A stretch of 64,000 nt of DNA from Desulfothermus sp964427155. Its GTDB lineage: Bacteria; Desulfobacterota; Desulfovibrionia; Desulfovibrionales; Desulfothermaceae. Under the pieces are notes generated by a model, which was not told the DNA's origin, did not search any database, and worked only from the letters and a program-made list of their open reading frames with translations. The position numbers and the translations under genes are program-made. The DNA is taken from the NCBI GenBank assembly GCA_964427155.1, contig CAYRSC010000024.1, positions 62,001 through 126,000 of the forward strand, written 5' to 3'. Numbering within the stretch: position 1 is the first letter of the stretch; each line of letters begins with the position of its first letter. Shown piece after piece: positions 17,243 to 25,276 of this stretch.

Positions 17243-18241
17243 TCACCATTCTGATTTTAGTCTCCTCAACATAAGCTCTTCCACTGCATCCCTTGGGTCC
17301 TTTCCTCTATAGAGGATGGAATAGACCTGCTGGGTGATTGGCATCTCCACCCCCATTTTTTCCCCAAGTCTATAGAGGGCCTCACAGGTCTTCACCCCCT
17401 CTGCCACCATCTTCATCTCCTTCAGTATATCTTCCAGTTTCGCACCTGCCCCTATTCTCAACCCCACCTGTCTATTTCTGCTGAGGTCCCCTGTACAGGT
17501 GAGGACCAGGTCCCCAAGTCCAGACAATCCCATAAAGGTCTCCTTATTGGCACCCATCCTCTCTCCCAGTCTGGCCATCTCCGCCAGTCCCCTGGTAATA
17601 AGGGCGGCCCTGGCATCATCTCCAAAACCAAGCCCATCACATATGCCCGCCCCTATGGCAATCACATTTTTTATGGCCCCTCCAAGCTCTACCCCTTTAT
17701 AATCCACATTGGTGTAAACCCTAAAATAATCACAGGAAAAAAGATGCTGTATCCTCCTGGCCACCTCTACTTCTCTGCATCCCAGGGCCACGGCAGTAGG
17801 TAGTCCCCTGGAGACCTCCTTTGCAAAGGAAGGGCCAGAGAGCACTGCATATATTGGAGATAGGGAAGAGAGTACCTCCTCCACCACCTGAGACATGGTC
17901 TTTAAGGAAGAGACCTCTATCCCCTTGCTGGCACAGATGAGCACAGGAGAGGGATGGAGATGGGGAAGCATCTGCTCAAGCACAGGCCTTACAAATTGAG
18001 CAGGCACCACTATGAGGATATATCCCTTTCCAGCCACTGCCTCAGCAATGGAAGTGGTTATGGTTGTTATTCCTTCATGGAGTGACACCCCTGGCAAGAA
18101 CCAGGTATTTTCCCTCTTATCCCTCATCTCCTCTGCCAGTTCTTTTTCTCTCACCCATAAGGAGACCTCATGACCATTTCTGGCAAGGAGATTTGCCAGG
18201 GTACTACCCCAGGAACCCGCTCCAATTACTGCTATTTGCAT
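17243..18241 (-). CDS. gpsA: Glycerol-3-phosphate dehydrogenase [NAD(P)+]
   Basis: A 332-residue enzyme that reduces dihydroxyacetone phosphate to sn-glycerol 3-phosphate for phospholipid synthesis. The Rossmann motif GAGSWGSTLA is at 7-16, followed by the ASKGIE segment and the conserved GAIKNVIAIGAGICDGLGFG stretch that carries the catalytic lysine. The ribosome site GGAAGGGG lies close to the ATG. It is divergent from ahbB and stands apart from cooS. Confidence 0.97.
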   Translation of the reverse strand: MQIAVIGAGSWGSTLANLLARNGHEVSLWVREKELAEEMRDKRENTWFLPGVSLHEGITTITTSIAEAVAGKGYILIVVPAQFVRPVLEQMLPHLHPSPVLICASKGIEVSSLKTMSQVVEEVLSSLSPIYAVLSGPSFAKEVSRGLPTAVALGCREVEVARRIQHLFSCDYFRVYTNVDYKGVELGGAIKNVIAIGAGICDGLGFGDDARAALITRGLAEMARLGERMGANKETFMGLSGLGDLVLTCTGDLSRNRQVGLRIGAGAKLEDILKEMKMVAEGVKTCEALYRLGEKMGVEMPITQQVYSILYRGKDPRDAVEELMLRRLKSEW

Positions 18242-18435
18242 ATTCCCCTTCCACCTCTAATGCTCCAATTTTTCCTGGTGATACCCTTTTTAGTCCCGCA
18301 GGTCAAGAAGGCCCCATAAGGCTTAAGGATAAGCAAGGGTTACGTCTAAAATACATTTGCCAGAAAAAAAAATCTCTGCTACCATCTCTCCACCTTTCTT
18401 TTTGACAAGGCAATGGAGGAGAGAAAAAGATTAAG

Positions 18436-18918
18436 GTGAATAAGGTCTATAAATTTACTCCCCCCCAGATAGAAGTCCTCAAAATAGTCCAGGACAACCT
18501 CCCGGACACTCCCATGCCCTTTAAAAAAATAGGAGAGAGGGTGGGATTAGAAGAAAAAGAGGTAATTGAATTTATCACCAACTTAAAAAAACAGGGATAT
18601 ATCAGAAGATTTGGAGCCACATTAAAACACCAGGTGGCTGGCTATGACTGGAATGTAATGGTTGCATGGAGGATAGAGCCAGAAGAAAAGGTCAAGGAAA
18701 TAGAAGACTATATCTTATCCCGCCCAGAGATCACCCACTGTTATATAAGAAAGACCCATCCCTTGTGGCCATACAACCTCTATACCATGATTCATGGCAG
18801 GAGTGAGGATGAGTGTATGGAGGTGATAAAAAAGATAGGAGAGGAGATTGGATTCTCAGATTATCAACTCCTATTTAGTGATGAAGAATTAAAAAAAACC
18901 TCAATGCAATATTTTTAA
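18436..18918 (+). CDS. ahbB: AsnC/Lrp-fold siroheme decarboxylase subunit (AhbB-like)
   Basis: A 160-residue protein of the AsnC/Lrp fold. An N-terminal winged-helix part (about 8-60) is followed by the RAM-like domain. The region RRFGATLKHQVAGYDWNVMVAW is characteristic of siroheme decarboxylase subunits, which with AhbA remove two acetate carboxyls from siroheme on the alternative heme route of sulfate reducers and archaea. Residues and context (hemL 15 bases downstream, a multiheme cytochrome next) favour heme synthesis over transcription control. AhbA is not here, so it may be encoded elsewhere. The start is GTG; the nearest GGAGGAG is about 14 bases away. Confidence 0.85.
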   Translation: MNKVYKFTPPQIEVLKIVQDNLPDTPMPFKKIGERVGLEEKEVIEFITNLKKQGYIRRFGATLKHQVAGYDWNVMVAWRIEPEEKVKEIEDYILSRPEITHCYIRKTHPLWPYNLYTMIHGRSEDECMEVIKKIGEEIGFSDYQLLFSDEELKKTSMQYF

Positions 18919-18933
18919 AAGGAGCAATAGACC

Positions 18934-20202
18934 ATGAACATATCCACACACCTCTATGAAAGGGCAAAAAAAATCATCCCTGGTGGAGTAAATAGCCCTG
19001 TGAGGGCGTGTAAGGCAGTGGATACAGAGCCTGTGTTTATAAGAGAGGGGAAAGGTAGTAAGATAATTAGTGTGGATGGGAGAGAAATGGTTGACTTTGT
19101 GATGTCCTGGGGACCCCTTATCCTGGGACATGCCCCTAAGGTGGTTATAGATGCCGCCAAAGAGGCAATGGAGAAGGGATGCACCTTTGGTGCCCCCTGT
19201 GAATATGAAGTGGAAATGGCCCAGATCCTCACAGAGGCAATAGCCTCCCTTGAAATGGTCAGGATGGTAAATTCAGGGACAGAGGCCACTATGAGCGCCA
19301 TAAGATTGGCCCGGGGATACACCAAGAGAGATAAGATAGTAAAGTTCATCGGATGTTATCATGGACATGTGGATTATCTCCTTGCCCAGGCAGGTTCTGG
19401 AGTGGCCACATTTTCCATCCCTGGCACCCCAGGTGTATGTGAAGAGATCGTAAAAAACACCCTCCTTGTCCCCTACAACCACCTGGAAGAGGTAGAGAAG
19501 ATATTCAAAGATGAAGGGGAGAGGATTGCCTGTGTAATAGTGGAACCAGTAGCGGGGAATATGGGGCTGGTGCCTCCCAAGAAGGGATTCCTTGAGGGAC
19601 TTAGAAAAATCACCCAAGAGTATGGGGCCCTGCTCATCTTTGACGAGGTGATTACTGGATTTAGATTCTGTTATGGGGGATACCAGGACCTATTGGAGAT
19701 AAAACCAGATATCACATGTCTGGGAAAGATAATAGGGGGGGGATTCCCTGTAGGGGCCTTTGGAGGAAAGAAAGAAATAATGAGTCACCTTGCCCCTGAA
19801 GGTGATATATATCAGGCAGGGACCCTCTCCGGAAATCCCGTGGCCATGGCCGCAGGCATAGCCACATTAAGGGTACTCCAGGATTCAGACTATAATGCCC
19901 TGGGAGAGATAACCAGCCACCTCACTAGGGAATTAAAGGAGGTATTTGAAAACAAGGGGATAGAGGTAAAGATAAATACCCTGGGATCTGCCTTTACTAT
20001 ATTTTTTACCTCAAAGGAGATTGAGGATTTTAAGGACGCATCAAGTACGGATACTGCTCTATTTGCCCGATATTATCGACACCTAAGGGAAAGGGATATA
20101 TATATTCCTCCCTCTAACTTTGAATGTATGTTTACCTCCTTTGCCCATACAAAAGAGGACTTGTGCAAACTTATTGAGGCCACAGAAGACTTTAGTGTCT
20201 AA
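18934..20202 (+). CDS. hemL: Glutamate-1-semialdehyde 2,1-aminomutase
   Basis: A 422-residue PLP enzyme that makes 5-aminolevulinate, the first committed tetrapyrrole precursor, from glutamate-1-semialdehyde. Motifs include PGGVNSPVRA near the N-terminus, NSGTEATMSAIRLARG, the FDEVITGFR cofactor-binding Asp, and LGKIIGGGFPVGAFGG with the Schiff-base lysine. The ribosome site AAAGGAG is placed well. Together with the AhbB gene just upstream it forms a tetrapyrrole pair. Confidence 0.97.
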   Translation: MNISTHLYERAKKIIPGGVNSPVRACKAVDTEPVFIREGKGSKIISVDGREMVDFVMSWGPLILGHAPKVVIDAAKEAMEKGCTFGAPCEYEVEMAQILTEAIASLEMVRMVNSGTEATMSAIRLARGYTKRDKIVKFIGCYHGHVDYLLAQAGSGVATFSIPGTPGVCEEIVKNTLLVPYNHLEEVEKIFKDEGERIACVIVEPVAGNMGLVPPKKGFLEGLRKITQEYGALLIFDEVITGFRFCYGGYQDLLEIKPDITCLGKIIGGGFPVGAFGGKKEIMSHLAPEGDIYQAGTLSGNPVAMAAGIATLRVLQDSDYNALGEITSHLTRELKEVFENKGIEVKINTLGSAFTIFFTSKEIEDFKDASSTDTALFARYYRHLRERDIYIPPSNFECMFTSFAHTKEDLCKLIEATEDFSV

Positions 20203-20292
20203 TCACCTTGACAAGAACAAATTCCTTAAATAGTTAGAGGGTAAGACCCCATAAACTTCATGAAAAGCCAAAAGCAAAAGGAGGTAGTGGCG

Positions 20293-20715
20293 ATGAAAAG
20301 GTTGCTAGTCTTTGGTGTGATCCTTACAGTTGCATTTGTCTTCTCCCTTCAGGGTCCTGCAAGGGCAATGAAGATCCCCAAGGAAATACTCATGAATGCG
20401 TGTGAGGGAAAAACCAAAAATCCCATATACGCCCCTGTACTTATGCCCCATCAAAAACACATGAAGCTGGGATGTAACACCTGCCATCACAAGTGGACAG
20501 ACAAAAAAAATCCTCCCAAAAAGTGTACCAGTTCTGGATGCCATGACATTTTAGAGGCAAAGGGAAGTCAGATGATGGCCACCCATTCTGCATATAATGC
20601 CTTTCACAATCGCACAAGTCCCCATAGCTGTATAGGTTGTCACATGAAAAGAAAAAGGGAACACCTGGCCACAGGGCCTATTGCATGTGCCAAGTGTCAT
20701 GTAAAAAACAGGTAA
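20293..20715 (+). CDS. Periplasmic tetraheme cytochrome c3-type protein
   Basis: A 140-residue secreted cytochrome. Residues 1-24 are a signal peptide (MKRLLVFGVILTVAF, ending at a GPARA cleavage site). Four heme motifs follow: CNTCH, CTSSGCH (the CX4CH form typical of cytochrome c3), CIGCH and CAKCH. Distal His residues are available in MPHQKHMKLG and NAFHNR. Class III cytochromes shuttle electrons between periplasmic hydrogenase or formate dehydrogenase and membrane complexes. The ATG at 20293 with AAAGGAGG upstream is preferred over one at 20260, which would spoil the signal peptide. Confidence 0.93.
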   Translation: MKRLLVFGVILTVAFVFSLQGPARAMKIPKEILMNACEGKTKNPIYAPVLMPHQKHMKLGCNTCHHKWTDKKNPPKKCTSSGCHDILEAKGSQMMATHSAYNAFHNRTSPHSCIGCHMKRKREHLATGPIACAKCHVKNR

Positions 20716-20719
20716 GATT

Positions 20720-20744
20720 AGGGAGAGAGGCCACCTCTCTCCCT
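20720..20744 (+). terminator. strong hairpin after the cytochrome gene, atypical terminator
   Basis: AGGGAGAGAGG and CCTCTCTCCCT form a perfect 11-base-pair stem with a three-base loop, five bases after the stop codon. The following CTCTCGTG is not a T-run, so it may act as a 3' stabilising hairpin rather than a classical terminator. Confidence 0.55.
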
Positions 20745-20769
20745 CTCTCGTGAATATGGAGCCCTATAT

Positions 20770-21582
20770 ATGTCAAAAAAGGAGAAGGATGAAATAATTG
20801 AACTCACAGAGGTGATAGAAGAGGGTGAAGAGAACAGAGAAGGAGAGGGGGATCTAGACAAAGAACTGGATGAACTCTTGGGAGAAGAGGAAGACCCTAT
20901 GGCTGGTAAAGACGCATCCTTAGAGGATGAATTGGACGAACTCCTGGAGAAGGGGGATAATCCAGAGGAAAAGAAGGTCTCCTCCACAGAGGAGGATATT
21001 GATCTGGATTCCATCTTTGATGAACTGGATAAGGACCTTAGTCTAGAAGATGAGAAGGAAGGGACCTCCCCATCCAGTGAAGAAAAGGGGGGGGGCTCAG
21101 ATGGTCCCGTCTCCCAGGACGACATTGATCATCTTTTAGAATCAGAGGAAGAGGGCTCCTCCCAGGAGAAGGGGGGTGAGGAGAGAAAGGATTCAGGGAT
21201 ACCCACCCAAGAAGATATTGATGCCCTTTTTGAAGAGGAGGAAGAGGAGGAGACCCCTGTCCCACCCCAGGAAGATACATCTTCCCCCTCTAAGGCCCAC
21301 CCAGAAGAGAGAGGCCCTCTTGGAGGGAGAGAGCTAGAAGAAATAAAGGCCTCTTTAACAGACCTGAGGGAAAAGATAGAAGAGATGGACCACAAGCTAG
21401 GGGAACTCACCTCTACCCTTACCAAGCTTCAGGCAAATGCCTCCATAGAGGAGATGTTTGCCAACTTCAAAGAGGAGATACTCTCGTCCATAAAAAAACT
21501 CATCCCCGCAGAGGCCGCACGGGTGGTTAGAGAGGAAATAAAGGCACTGGAAGAAGAGTTGGAAGAAGAGGAAGGGGAATAA
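20770..21582 (+). CDS. Highly acidic coiled-coil protein with FliM-like SQ(D/E)DID motifs
   Basis: A 270-residue, very acidic protein without a recognised enzyme domain. The first 180 residues are low-complexity Glu/Asp/Ser/Pro sequence. It holds two close copies of a short motif, VSQDDIDHLL (about 113-122) and PTQEDIDALF (about 147-156), plus looser ones (ELDELL twice). The motif resembles the FliM N-terminal peptide (LSQAEIDALL) that binds phospho-CheY. The last 85 residues are a heptad-like coiled coil (EEIKASLTDLREKIEEMDHK onward). It may therefore be a scaffold that presents receiver-binding peptides; this is inference. The next gene on the strand is a small ORF after two hairpins. Confidence 0.7.
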   Translation: MSKKEKDEIIELTEVIEEGEENREGEGDLDKELDELLGEEEDPMAGKDASLEDELDELLEKGDNPEEKKVSSTEEDIDLDSIFDELDKDLSLEDEKEGTSPSSEEKGGGSDGPVSQDDIDHLLESEEEGSSQEKGGEERKDSGIPTQEDIDALFEEEEEEETPVPPQEDTSSPSKAHPEERGPLGGRELEEIKASLTDLREKIEEMDHKLGELTSTLTKLQANASIEEMFANFKEEILSSIKKLIPAEAARVVREEIKALEEELEEEEGE

Positions 21583-21596
21583 AAAAACAAAAAATA

Positions 21597-21635
21597 AAAA
21601 AGGGAGGGGTGCCTTCTGGGTTTCTCTCCCTTTTT
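21597..21635 (+). terminator. rho-independent terminator of the acidic-protein gene
   Basis: AAAAAGGGAG (21597-21606) pairs perfectly with CTCCCTTTTT (21626-21635) around a 19-base loop, ending in a T-run, 14 bases after the stop. Confidence 0.75.
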
Positions 21636-21707
21636 CCCGTCCGGCAGGCATCACGTTGACTGAGGCCAGGACCATTTCCCCAAGAGAGGTCCCGGACGGG
21701 TTTTTTT
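21636..21707 (+). ncRNA. candidate structured RNA or attenuator with long closing stem
   Basis: CCCGTCCGG (21636-21644) pairs perfectly with CCGGACGGG (21692-21700), enclosing 47 bases, and is followed by seven T residues. Inside, GGC...GCC and GACC...GGTC can form two further short arms, giving a branched shape. It begins directly where the previous terminator ends. It could be a second terminator, a small RNA, or an attenuator for the small gene and ubiE. I recognise no known riboswitch motif in it. Confidence 0.4.
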
Positions 21708-21734
21708 ATATCACAACAAAGGGATAGCAGATAT

Positions 21735-21914
21735 ATGGACAAGATACAAAAGATGGCCATCCAGGTAACAAAGGAGATCGTGGTAAAATTTATTGAGATA
21801 GGAAGGATATCCCCCACCAACTTTAATCAATTCTTCAAACCCATCTATACAGAGGTATTAAAGACCATCACTCAAGGGGAAGATCTAGAGGAAAAAAAGG
21901 AGAAATCCAGGTAA
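21735..21914 (+). CDS. Small conserved-looking protein of 59 residues
   Basis: An ATG-to-TAA frame of 59 codons that fills the gap before ubiE, ending five bases before its ATG. The product is a helical, moderately charged peptide: a first half with VTKEIVVKFIEIGRISP, an aromatic middle (NFNQFFKPIY) and a Lys/Glu-rich tail. An AAAGGG lies about 11 bases before the start. The reading frame looks coding because of its codon choice and exact fit with ubiE. The function is unknown. Confidence 0.65.
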   Translation: MDKIQKMAIQVTKEIVVKFIEIGRISPTNFNQFFKPIYTEVLKTITQGEDLEEKKEKSR

Positions 21915-21919
21915 GAGAA

Positions 21920-22609
21920 ATGGAGAGGGACCTGCTCATAGCGCAGATGTTTTCCCGAATAGCGCGCTGGTATGACTTCCTCAATCACTTTCTGAGCTTG
22001 GGGATGGACATCTATTGGCGTAAAAAAATGGTGGAGTGTATAGAGGATCCTCCAGAGGTGGTGCTGGATATAGCCACTGGAACCATGGATGTGGCCAGGC
22101 TAATTCAAAGACGATTTCCCACAGCCACCCTCCTGGGATGTGACCTCTCCAGGGAGATGTTAAAACATGGGAAAACAAAGGTCCCCCCCCTCCTGGCAAC
22201 AGTAGCAAACGCAAAATATCTCCCTGTAAAGGAAGAAAGCATTGATGTGGTAACAATTGCCTTTGGGGTGAGAAATATTATCCCCCGACCACAGCTCTAT
22301 AAAGAGGTATATAGGGTACTCAAGAACAGGGGTAGCTTTATTATCCTTGAATTTGCATCTGCCAGGGAAAGGATATGGTTTGGAATATATAACCTCTATC
22401 TTGAAAGGCTCCTGCCCCTTCTAGGAAGACTCATATCCAGAGATAAAGAGGCCTATTCCTATCTGGCAAGGACCATCAAGGAATTTCCCCGGCCAGAAAA
22501 ACTCAGGGAAGAACTCCTGGAGAGTGGATTCTCCACAGCGGCCTATTTTCCCCTCTCCAAGGGGATAGTAAACATCCACCTGGCTAAAAAAATCTCAGTC
22601 ACCCCATAG
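21920..22609 (+). CDS. ubiE: Demethylmenaquinone/ubiquinone C-methyltransferase (UbiE/MenG)
   Basis: A 229-residue class I methyltransferase that methylates the quinone ring with S-adenosylmethionine. The family's N-terminal FSRIARWYDFLNHFLSLGMD segment (12-31) and the SAM-binding VLDIATGTMDVARL near 50 are clear, as is the IAFGVRNI motif. In an anaerobe the product would be menaquinone. It is probably co-transcribed with the 59-residue gene. Confidence 0.93.
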   Translation: MERDLLIAQMFSRIARWYDFLNHFLSLGMDIYWRKKMVECIEDPPEVVLDIATGTMDVARLIQRRFPTATLLGCDLSREMLKHGKTKVPPLLATVANAKYLPVKEESIDVVTIAFGVRNIIPRPQLYKEVYRVLKNRGSFIILEFASARERIWFGIYNLYLERLLPLLGRLISRDKEAYSYLARTIKEFPRPEKLREELLESGFSTAAYFPLSKGIVNIHLAKKISVTP

Positions 22610-22630
22610 ACCTCACCCCCCATTGAAGCT

Positions 22631-22661
22631 CTGGCGGAAAAGACAGGATAGGGGGCGCCAG
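22631..22661. terminator. weak inverted repeat between convergent ubiE and mscS-like genes
   Basis: CTGGCG (22631-22636) and CGCCAG (22656-22661) could form a six-base stem in the 62-base convergent gap. No T-run follows on either strand, so terminator function is uncertain. Confidence 0.25.
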
Positions 22662-22671
22662 TTTCCCCCTC

Positions 22672-24957
22672 TTAATTTGCCTTTTTCTTTAAAAGGGCCA
22701 GGGCCTCGGGAGAGAGCCTTTTTATATTTATATCCCTTTGAGGATAGGGGATTTCTATCCCCGCATTTCTTAATTTTTCAAACAGTACATAATAATAATC
22801 ACTATGGGGCTCAGTGCGTATCATATCTATGCGACTTATCCTGCACCAGACCCTCAGGGAAAAATTGAGGGAACTATCTCCAAATCCTTCAAACCATACC
22901 CGTATGGGATGTTCCTCATCCTCCACAGTATAGGCAACCTCCCTGGCCGCCTCTATGGCAATGGACTCCACCTCCCTGGGGTCTGCATCATAAGATACCC
23001 CAAAAGGAATACTTAACCTCCGCCAGTCATCAGAGTATGTCCAGGTATTTACCCTATTAGAGACAAATTCAGAGTTTGGAACGATTATCTCCTGTCCATC
23101 AAAACTCCTGATTATGGTGGCCCTGATGGCCACATTTTTTACAATCCCCATAATTCCATTTTCCAATTCCACAAAGTCTCCCACTTTAATGGACCTGTCC
23201 ATGAGCAGAATAAGCCCTGAGACAAAATTATTGGCAATGGTCTGAAGTCCAAACCCCATTCCCACACCCAGGGCCCCAAATAATATACTCAATTGACTGA
23301 GGTCTATACCCCCACTAGAGAGGACAATAAAACACAATACCACCAGAGAGGTATAATATCCCAGGGTAGTTATAGAATTTATGGCACCAGAGGTGAGCTT
23401 TGTATTTTCCTCCAGAAACATCCCCAACCTCCTGCGTCCCCACCTAAGGAGCCACAAACCAAGCAAAAATAAGAGGAGTACCTTTAGAATAATAGCCAGG
23501 GTAAGGGTGGAACCTCCAAGGGTGATGAGGGGATAGAAGAGAACCAGCTTTAAAAGACGAAAGAGGTGCTTAAAAAAGTTGGTTCCAAGCATCTTCATCT
23601 TTCCACCCCACCCAGCCATATCTGATCCAAGGGTATCTATGAGAGAGGCTCTATACTTAAAGCCAGAAGCCATGCCCTTGTTCTCTATGAGAATAAGGAG
23701 CAGGGAATCTAACAGGTTGTTATCTCTCTGGAGAAGGGATATTAATCTTCCCTTTCCCCCCAGATGCCCCCCTTCTCCCCTCTCCATACTCACAAGAGAG
23801 GCTATCTCCTGCGTAAGCTCTATCTTCATCTCTCTCACCTGGTCCAACTGGTCCAGCACATCCTCATATGTCTCGTCCACCTCCTTAACCCACCTGTCCA
23901 TCTCCCTCAAAAAGGCACTGGCATCTCTGGAGGCCATCATATCTCTATATAGCTCTACCCATGAGAGGTAAAACCTCCTCTCCCTTAGATCCAGCAAAAT
24001 TCCCTCCTTTTGCTGCTCTATTATCATCCTCTTATAGCGAAGCCCCTTTAAACTGGCCTCCAGTTCCCTTTTCTCCTCCTGGAGGATATCCATCTGAGCC
24101 CTCTTTAAACTAGGAGACTGCATCTGTGACTTTATCTTGTTTAATTTTACTTGATACCAAATGATATTTTTGTTCAGACCGTTGTTCTTACGATCCAATG
24201 AGGCAAGCCTCTTATCTGCTCCCCTCTCCACCTCCTCTAACTCCTTCTTCAAGGTGGATATCACCTTCTCATCCACAGAGAGATTATAAAAGATCCTCTT
24301 TATCCTTTTGGTCTGTTGTTCCCTCAACTCTTTGATCCCATCAAAGGCGTGTACATAAGATTGAAGGGTTATAAATAAACGGGCATATTCCATTTCCAGA
24401 CTCAATATATCAGCCAACAGTTGATATGCCTGAACCTCATTTGAATTATCACCCTCAAGAAGTATGTATTTGTTCACCATAGATGAAATATCCGTTTTAA
24501 GTGAAGAAAGTTGAGTGGAATAATATTTCTGTTTCTTTTTACAATCCAAAAAATATTCATTTATTTTTTCCAAAATAGAAACATTCTTATCAAAAAAATT
24601 GATATCATAGGGGGGAGAAGGAAGAGGTGAAAGCGTGATAGCAGGATATATACTTGATTTTATATATGACTTTAGATTATCTATCTGGAAATAAATAGGA
24701 TGCAAATTCTGGATTATTCTGGATAGACTAGATTTAATAGTCGCATTTGTACTGTTTACAATTAGCTTTTTTAAATCAGAATTGATACTTTTTAAAATTA
24801 TCTTTGTCTTTTTTGTAAAGTTATCTATCCCAGCTATAGTTGCATTTTTAATCTGTAAATTTTTAATATAATTAATATCATACCATTTAGCATAAACTAT
24901 ATGAACATTTATTAAAACTAAAAAGGGAATAACTAAACATAAATATCTCCTCACCAT
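22672..24957 (-). CDS. Large MscS-family mechanosensitive channel with periplasmic coiled-coil domain
   Basis: About 761 residues. An N-terminal signal sequence (MVRRYLCLVIPFLVLINVHIVYA) leads into a long helical periplasmic region rich in coiled coil (to about 440). Several membrane helices and the MscS core follow, with LFGALGVGMGFGLQTIANNF as the pore helix and IKVGDFVELENGIMGIV as the start of the beta domain. Such large channels (MscK/YbiO type) release solutes on osmotic downshock. The ATG at 24957 has GGGAG nine bases ahead; an ATG at 24981 lacks a ribosome site. The first 190 codons are markedly AT-richer than the rest. Confidence 0.92.
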   Translation of the reverse strand: MVRRYLCLVIPFLVLINVHIVYAKWYDINYIKNLQIKNATIAGIDNFTKKTKIILKSINSDLKKLIVNSTNATIKSSLSRIIQNLHPIYFQIDNLKSYIKSSIYPAITLSPLPSPPYDINFFDKNVSILEKINEYFLDCKKKQKYYSTQLSSLKTDISSMVNKYILLEGDNSNEVQAYQLLADILSLEMEYARLFITLQSYVHAFDGIKELREQQTKRIKRIFYNLSVDEKVISTLKKELEEVERGADKRLASLDRKNNGLNKNIIWYQVKLNKIKSQMQSPSLKRAQMDILQEEKRELEASLKGLRYKRMIIEQQKEGILLDLRERRFYLSWVELYRDMMASRDASAFLREMDRWVKEVDETYEDVLDQLDQVREMKIELTQEIASLVSMERGEGGHLGGKGRLISLLQRDNNLLDSLLLILIENKGMASGFKYRASLIDTLGSDMAGWGGKMKMLGTNFFKHLFRLLKLVLFYPLITLGGSTLTLAIILKVLLLFLLGLWLLRWGRRRLGMFLEENTKLTSGAINSITTLGYYTSLVVLCFIVLSSGGIDLSQLSILFGALGVGMGFGLQTIANNFVSGLILLMDRSIKVGDFVELENGIMGIVKNVAIRATIIRSFDGQEIIVPNSEFVSNRVNTWTYSDDWRRLSIPFGVSYDADPREVESIAIEAAREVAYTVEDEEHPIRVWFEGFGDSSLNFSLRVWCRISRIDMIRTEPHSDYYYVLFEKLRNAGIEIPYPQRDINIKRLSPEALALLKKKAN

Positions 24958-25119
24958 AGAGAAAATCTCCCATAACTTCATCTAGTTTATTTTAAAACTT
25001 CTCTATATTATCAATTTGAGACTAATTAGGCAAGAAAAACAACCTCCAACATATTTCAAAAAAATAACCACAGTTTTTTTATTGAAAATTCCATGTCCTC
25101 TGCTTCCCTCCACTTTTTC

Positions 25120-25148
25120 TTGACAAGAAAAAGAAATAAGAGTATGAA
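25120..25148 (+). promoter_or_regulatory. sigma-70 promoter of speD-bpsA
   Basis: TTGACA and TATGAA are separated by exactly 17 bases. The start point would be near 25155, leaving an unusually long leader of about 160 bases before speD. Confidence 0.6.
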
Positions 25149-25173
25149 TTCTCGTTTCTCTAACATATTTTAT

Positions 25174-25204
25174 ATGGCCAGGGAATCCTGCTGTGGCCAT
25201 TTTT
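25174..25204 (+). promoter_or_regulatory. leader hairpin with T-run, possible attenuator of speD
   Basis: ATGGCCA (25174-25180) pairs with TGGCCAT (25194-25200), and TTTT follows. It sits about 20 bases after the inferred start point, so it could act as an early terminator or attenuator. A competing CAG/CTG inner stem is possible. Confidence 0.4.
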
Positions 25205-25228
25205 CTCAAAAAAGAGGAAGGGTTTTTT

Positions 25229-25276
25229 ATGTCTTATGAAACTTTCATGCTTAGTGGGTGGGGGTGTATTGTATGA
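25229..25276 (+). CDS. possible 15-codon upstream ORF in the speD leader
   Basis: An ATG six bases after a good ribosome site (AGGAAGGG) opens a frame encoding MSYETFMLSGWGCIV, then TGA. It lies between the speD promoter and speD, 38 bases ahead of the speD ATG. Leader peptides that sense polyamine-pathway metabolites are known elsewhere (speFL in enterobacteria, the AdoMet decarboxylase uORF in eukaryotes). That this one is translated or regulatory is inference. Confidence 0.4.
   Translation: MSYETFMLSGWGCIV

Noticed and set aside
20208..20228. Promoter for the cytochrome gene at a TTGACA
   Set aside because: The -35 box is perfect but no acceptable -10 box lies 16-18 bases downstream.
21636..21707. 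Signal recognition particle RNA
   Set aside because: A GGCCAGGACC stretch recalled it, but the conserved SRP loop (GGTCAGG...GGAA...AGCAG) is absent.
25003..25209. 68-residue minus-strand ORF between the channel gene and speD
   Set aside because: It covers the speD promoter and hairpin, has no ribosome site and resembles no protein.
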